A stretch of DNA of 6,962 nucleotides from positions 1 to 6,962 of the forward strand of contig URRX01000078.1 in assembly GCA_900550345.1 (NCBI GenBank). The letters run 5' to 3'. Positions 4,943 to 6,962 of the stretch are shown here, piece by piece. This DNA comes from an uncultured Anaerococcus sp. Lineage in GTDB: Bacteria > Bacillota > Clostridia > Tissierellales > Peptoniphilaceae. Position 1 is the stretch's first letter. Every line of letters begins with the position of its first letter. The notes under the pieces were generated by a model. The model did no database searches and was not told where the DNA came from. It saw only the letters and a list, made by a program, of their open reading frames with translations. A program made the translations under genes and the position numbers.

Positions 4943-4963
4943 TGCTAATCGCCAGATTAGGAG
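4905..4963 (+). promoter_or_regulatory. Alternative hairpins at the yitT-like ribosome site
   Basis: CTAATC (4945-4950) can pair with two partners. The upstream GCGATTAG (4905-4912) gives an 8-bp stem with CTAATCGC (4945-4952), enclosing the weak terminator. The downstream GATTAG (4955-4960) gives a 6-bp hairpin with a four-base loop that covers the first bases of the Shine-Dalgarno AGGAG (4959-4963). The two states exclude each other, as in a translational or transcriptional switch. Confidence 0.45.
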
Positions 4964-4972
4964 TGAAAATTT

Positions 4973-5632
4973 ATGCTCAGAAAATTTCTGAGAAGTTTAG
5001 AAGTTACGAAAAAAGAATTTTTGATTATTTCCCTTGGTTGTTTGGTTATGGCATTTGGAGTAATAAATGTCCACGAGCAAGCACAAATTACTGAAGGTGG
5101 AGTTTTGGGACTTGGCTTATTTTTGAAAAAAGCCTTTAATATGAATCTTGCCTATACTACACCAATTTTGGATGGACTTTGTTATTTATTAGGATTTTCC
5201 ATGTTAGGTAGAATTTTTCTAAAAAAATCCATTGTAGCAACAATTATGTTTGCAGTATTTTATTGGATATTTGATTTTATTGGACCTGTAATTCCAAGTT
5301 TATATGATATGCCAATTCTAGCTGCTATATTTGGTGGAATTTTTATAGGTTGTGGTTGTGGAATTGCAGTTACAGCCGGAGGTTGTGCAGGAGGCGATGA
5401 CGCCTTGGCAATGACAATTTCCAAAAAAACAAAGTGGCCTATCTCAAGAGCCTACTTGTTCACAGATTATTTGGTCCTCGGCTTATCATTAATTTATATT
5501 CCATTTGGACACTTGATTTATTCATTTTTAACAACAATTATCTCATCATTTTTGATAGGACAATTTGAATTAAAAATGGAAATGCCAGCATGGCAAGTAT
5601 GCCAAGGAAATTTAAATCACGCTAAAAGTTAA
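4973..5632 (+). CDS. YitT-family integral membrane protein, without the C-terminal DUF2179 domain
   Basis: A 219-residue multi-pass membrane protein of the YitT/DUF161 family, whose substrate or role is not firmly known. About five to six hydrophobic segments are visible (roughly residues 17-35, 42-55, 60-80, 83-105, 110-132 and 160-195). Family-like glycine-rich turns are seen in EGGVLGLGLFLKK and TAGGCAGGDDALAM, the second resembling the GG-D motif of YitT repeats. Full-length YitT proteins usually have about 280-290 residues with a cytosolic DUF2179 tail. This one stops after the membrane part at a normal TAA followed by a terminator, so the short form looks natural rather than broken. ATG 4973 has AGGAG (4959-4963) nine bases upstream. 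It sits behind a long structured leader and alone on its strand, converging with kdgT. Confidence 0.85.
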   Translation: MLRKFLRSLEVTKKEFLIISLGCLVMAFGVINVHEQAQITEGGVLGLGLFLKKAFNMNLAYTTPILDGLCYLLGFSMLGRIFLKKSIVATIMFAVFYWIFDFIGPVIPSLYDMPILAAIFGGIFIGCGCGIAVTAGGCAGGDDALAMTISKKTKWPISRAYLFTDYLVLGLSLIYIPFGHLIYSFLTTIISSFLIGQFELKMEMPAWQVCQGNLNHAKS

Positions 5633-5635
5633 ATT

Positions 5636-5681
5636 AAAAAGGATATTTCAAAGTATAAAAGTATTTTGAAATATCCTTTTT
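5636..5681. terminator. Bidirectional terminator between yitT-like gene and kdgT
   Basis: A 17-bp perfect stem: AAAAAGGATATTTCAAA (5636-5652) pairs with TTTGAAATATCCTTTTT (5665-5681). It extends through four further pairs to a four-base A loop. T tracts follow on both strands. It ends the yitT-like transcript four bases after the stop and can stop kdgT transcription from the other side. Confidence 0.9.
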
Positions 5682-5715
5682 TTATTATTTGCTAATATTT
5701 TTTTACCTTAAAATT

Positions 5716-6663
5716 TTATATTTTAATTTTTTCCACACCAAATTTTTTATTCCACAAACCTACCACAATAGGAACCAAAATTGATGTAAAAATTACTACT
5801 GTACCAAGTTGAGCTTGAGAAATTGCCCTTGTTGCTTGCCATGATTTATCTAGATCTGAAACCAAAGTTGGAACAATAATAGCATTTCCTGCTGCAGTAT
5901 AAATTGAAATTGCTGCCCAGCCTGGTCTTTTATTTATTAAAATATCTGCTGGAACTGTAAATAAAAATGCAGATAGAATTGTCAAAATACTTAAAATAAT
6001 TCCTCCTAGTCCCCCTTCAATTATTGTAGAAAGATTAATACTTGCCCCAATAGAAAAACCCAAAAATACTAATATATACTTTTGACTTTGTCCAAGAAAC
6101 TTGCAAAAGTCTTTGTCTATATTTCCAAGAAAAATTCCAACAAGAATTGGAAGGGCTAAATCTAGAATTGATGATGGAGTTATATCGGCAACTTTTAAAA
6201 TTGAAAGAGTTAAAAAAGTAAATATAGGCACAGAAATAATAGAAGTAATTGCTGCTGATGCCATATCATATTCATCTCCATAATCATTAATAAGGCCTAC
6301 AAAAATAGAATTATTTTGATTAGAAATCGCAGCTATAAAACAAAGACTACTTATACCAAAAATTCCCTTATTTCCAAAAAGTTTTATAAAAATAAAACCT
6401 AAAGCAATCGAGCTAACCCATTTAGAAATAAACAAAATAAGACCACGACTAAGAGCTTTTTTTAATCTAGATAATGTAAGTTGACTACCTACAGCAACTA
6501 AAGTTATTGAAATAATAGCATTGAGTCCATCAACAGATGCAATTGAAGATGATGTAGGTCCCATATTAAAAAATTTTGGCCAAAATGAATTGATAAAAGC
6601 TGCAAAAAGCATTGGAACAACAATTAATGCAGCTGGTACTTTTCTAAAAATTTTACTAAACAT
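5716..6663 (-). CDS. kdgT: 2-keto-3-deoxygluconate permease family transporter
   Basis: A 315-residue polytopic membrane protein with about ten hydrophobic segments. It resembles KdgT (proton-coupled uptake of 2-keto-3-deoxygluconate, a pectin/uronate breakdown product) over its full length. Matching landmarks, by recall of E. coli KdgT, include the N-terminal K-PAALIVVPMLFAA, the mid-protein AAISNQNNSIFVGLINDYG, the VGIFLGNIDKDFCKFLG loop (about residues 173-189) and the C-terminal TSILVPIVVGLWNKKF. The E. coli protein is about 327 aa, so this copy is complete. ATG 6663 is preceded by AAGGAG (6669-6674) five bases away. No kdgK, kdgA or uronate gene is in the window, so the true substrate is unproven; other organic-acid substrates are possible. 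It is alone on its strand and ends 34 bases before the shared terminator. Confidence 0.85.
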   Translation of the reverse strand: MFSKIFRKVPAALIVVPMLFAAFINSFWPKFFNMGPTSSSIASVDGLNAIISITLVAVGSQLTLSRLKKALSRGLILFISKWVSSIALGFIFIKLFGNKGIFGISSLCFIAAISNQNNSIFVGLINDYGDEYDMASAAITSIISVPIFTFLTLSILKVADITPSSILDLALPILVGIFLGNIDKDFCKFLGQSQKYILVFLGFSIGASINLSTIIEGGLGGIILSILTILSAFLFTVPADILINKRPGWAAISIYTAAGNAIIVPTLVSDLDKSWQATRAISQAQLGTVVIFTSILVPIVVGLWNKKFGVEKIKI

Positions 6664-6678
6664 AATAACTCCTTAATG

Positions 6679-6715
6679 ATTATATAAATTTTGACAATTT
6701 CCATAACTAATTATA
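6679..6715 (-). promoter_or_regulatory. Possible kdgT promoter region
   Basis: Two perfect minus-strand -10 boxes, TATAAT at 6679-6684 and 6710-6715, lie 16 and 47 bases before the kdgT ATG. Neither has a good -35: TTATGG or TTATGA are the best at about 16-17 bases. The more distal one leaves a more usual leader. I cannot choose between them. Confidence 0.35.
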
Positions 6716-6887
6716 CACAAAAAACGAGCAGGTCATAAATACACTACTCGAAACATTTATTTAATTTCACGATTATTTTTTAATCCATAACCTTAAAACC
6801 GTAAATTTTATTATTACATATAAATCTATTAACTGTGTGCATTATTATTTTTTGTGCATTAAATAATTTTATATTCACTTAATCAAT
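6716..6887. other. Intergenic region upstream of kdgT with a short direct repeat
   Basis: No gene is visible on either strand; the region is AT-rich. The 9-mer TGTGCATTA occurs twice, at 6836-6844 and 6853-6861, 17 bases apart centre to centre (between one and two helical turns). A regulator binding site is possible, but in DNA this AT-rich the evidence is slight. Confidence 0.3.
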
Positions 6888-6916
6888 GAGATCTCTCGAC
6901 TTCGCTCGAGATGGGG
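6888..6916 (+). repeat. Solitary palindromic end unit of the inverted-repeat element
   Basis: GAGATCTCTCGAC (6888-6900) followed by TTCGCTCGAGATGGGG (6901-6916) matches the end units of the elements at 3756 and 4120. TCTCGA and TCGAGA form a 6-bp stem. No partner end is seen before the window ends at 6962, so it is a lone unit or the left end of an element continuing outside. Confidence 0.65.
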
Positions 6917-6962
6917 TAATTTAAGATTTCTTTAATTACTAAAGTATATTTTTACTTTTAAT

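Noticed and set aside
6101..6283. A 60-codon plus-strand frame inside kdgT
   Set aside because: It is antisense to a membrane protein gene, without start signals or a plausible composition.
6691..6717. A plus-strand TTGACA with a TATACA 15 bases downstream
   Set aside because: The spacing is short and nothing identifiable lies downstream for it to transcribe; probably chance in AT-rich DNA.

Overview
The window is AT-rich DNA from a low-GC Gram-positive bacterium. Strong AGGAGG-type ribosome sites, lysine- and asparagine-rich proteins, intrinsic terminators and the gene set (oligoendopeptidase F, M29 aminopeptidase, a YitT-type membrane protein, a KdgT-type permease) fit an anaerobic peptide-using Firmicute. 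A Tissierellia-type coccus such as Anaerococcus, Peptoniphilus or Finegoldia is my best guess. This placement is inference; no rRNA or other marker gene is present.

Left part (1-3698). An unrecognised 153-aa protein gene (15-476, minus) has a second open frame overlapping its 3' end, which suggests either a frameshift or an overlapping gene leaving the window. A terminator (531-560) separates it from pepF (591-2390, minus). pepF diverges from an M29 aminopeptidase gene, ampS (2460-3698, plus), through a 69-bp gap in which the two promoters overlap. Both enzymes are cytosolic metallopeptidases of peptide breakdown: PepF cuts oligopeptides internally and AmpS trims N-termini.

Middle part (3699-4972). 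This is about 1.27 kb with no long gene, but it is dense in structure. It holds two copies of a 150-170 bp element with terminal inverted repeats (3756-3908 and 4120-4289), a 37-bp-period tandem repeat, and several short hairpins. Next comes what I read as a complete type I toxin-antitoxin locus with the layout of the pAD1 par/Fst family (4355-4612). In it a 32-aa membrane peptide gene on the minus strand and a roughly 68-nt antisense-like RNA on the plus strand are transcribed toward a shared bidirectional terminator. The RNA carries two blocks complementary to the toxin start region. Between this locus and the next gene lies a candidate structured RNA (about 4716-4942). Its 5' and 3' ends can pair, and it is followed by alternative hairpins next to the ribosome site of the yitT-like gene.

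Right part (4973-6962). A YitT-family membrane protein (plus) and a 2-keto-3-deoxygluconate permease family protein (kdgT, minus) converge on a strong bidirectional terminator. The last 300 bp upstream of kdgT have no gene. They contain a short direct repeat and a solitary copy of the palindromic end unit of the middle-region elements.

The most interesting content is the par/Fst-like toxin-antitoxin locus, followed by the structured leader RNA and the inverted-repeat elements. All structures were drawn by eye, without folding software or database searches.
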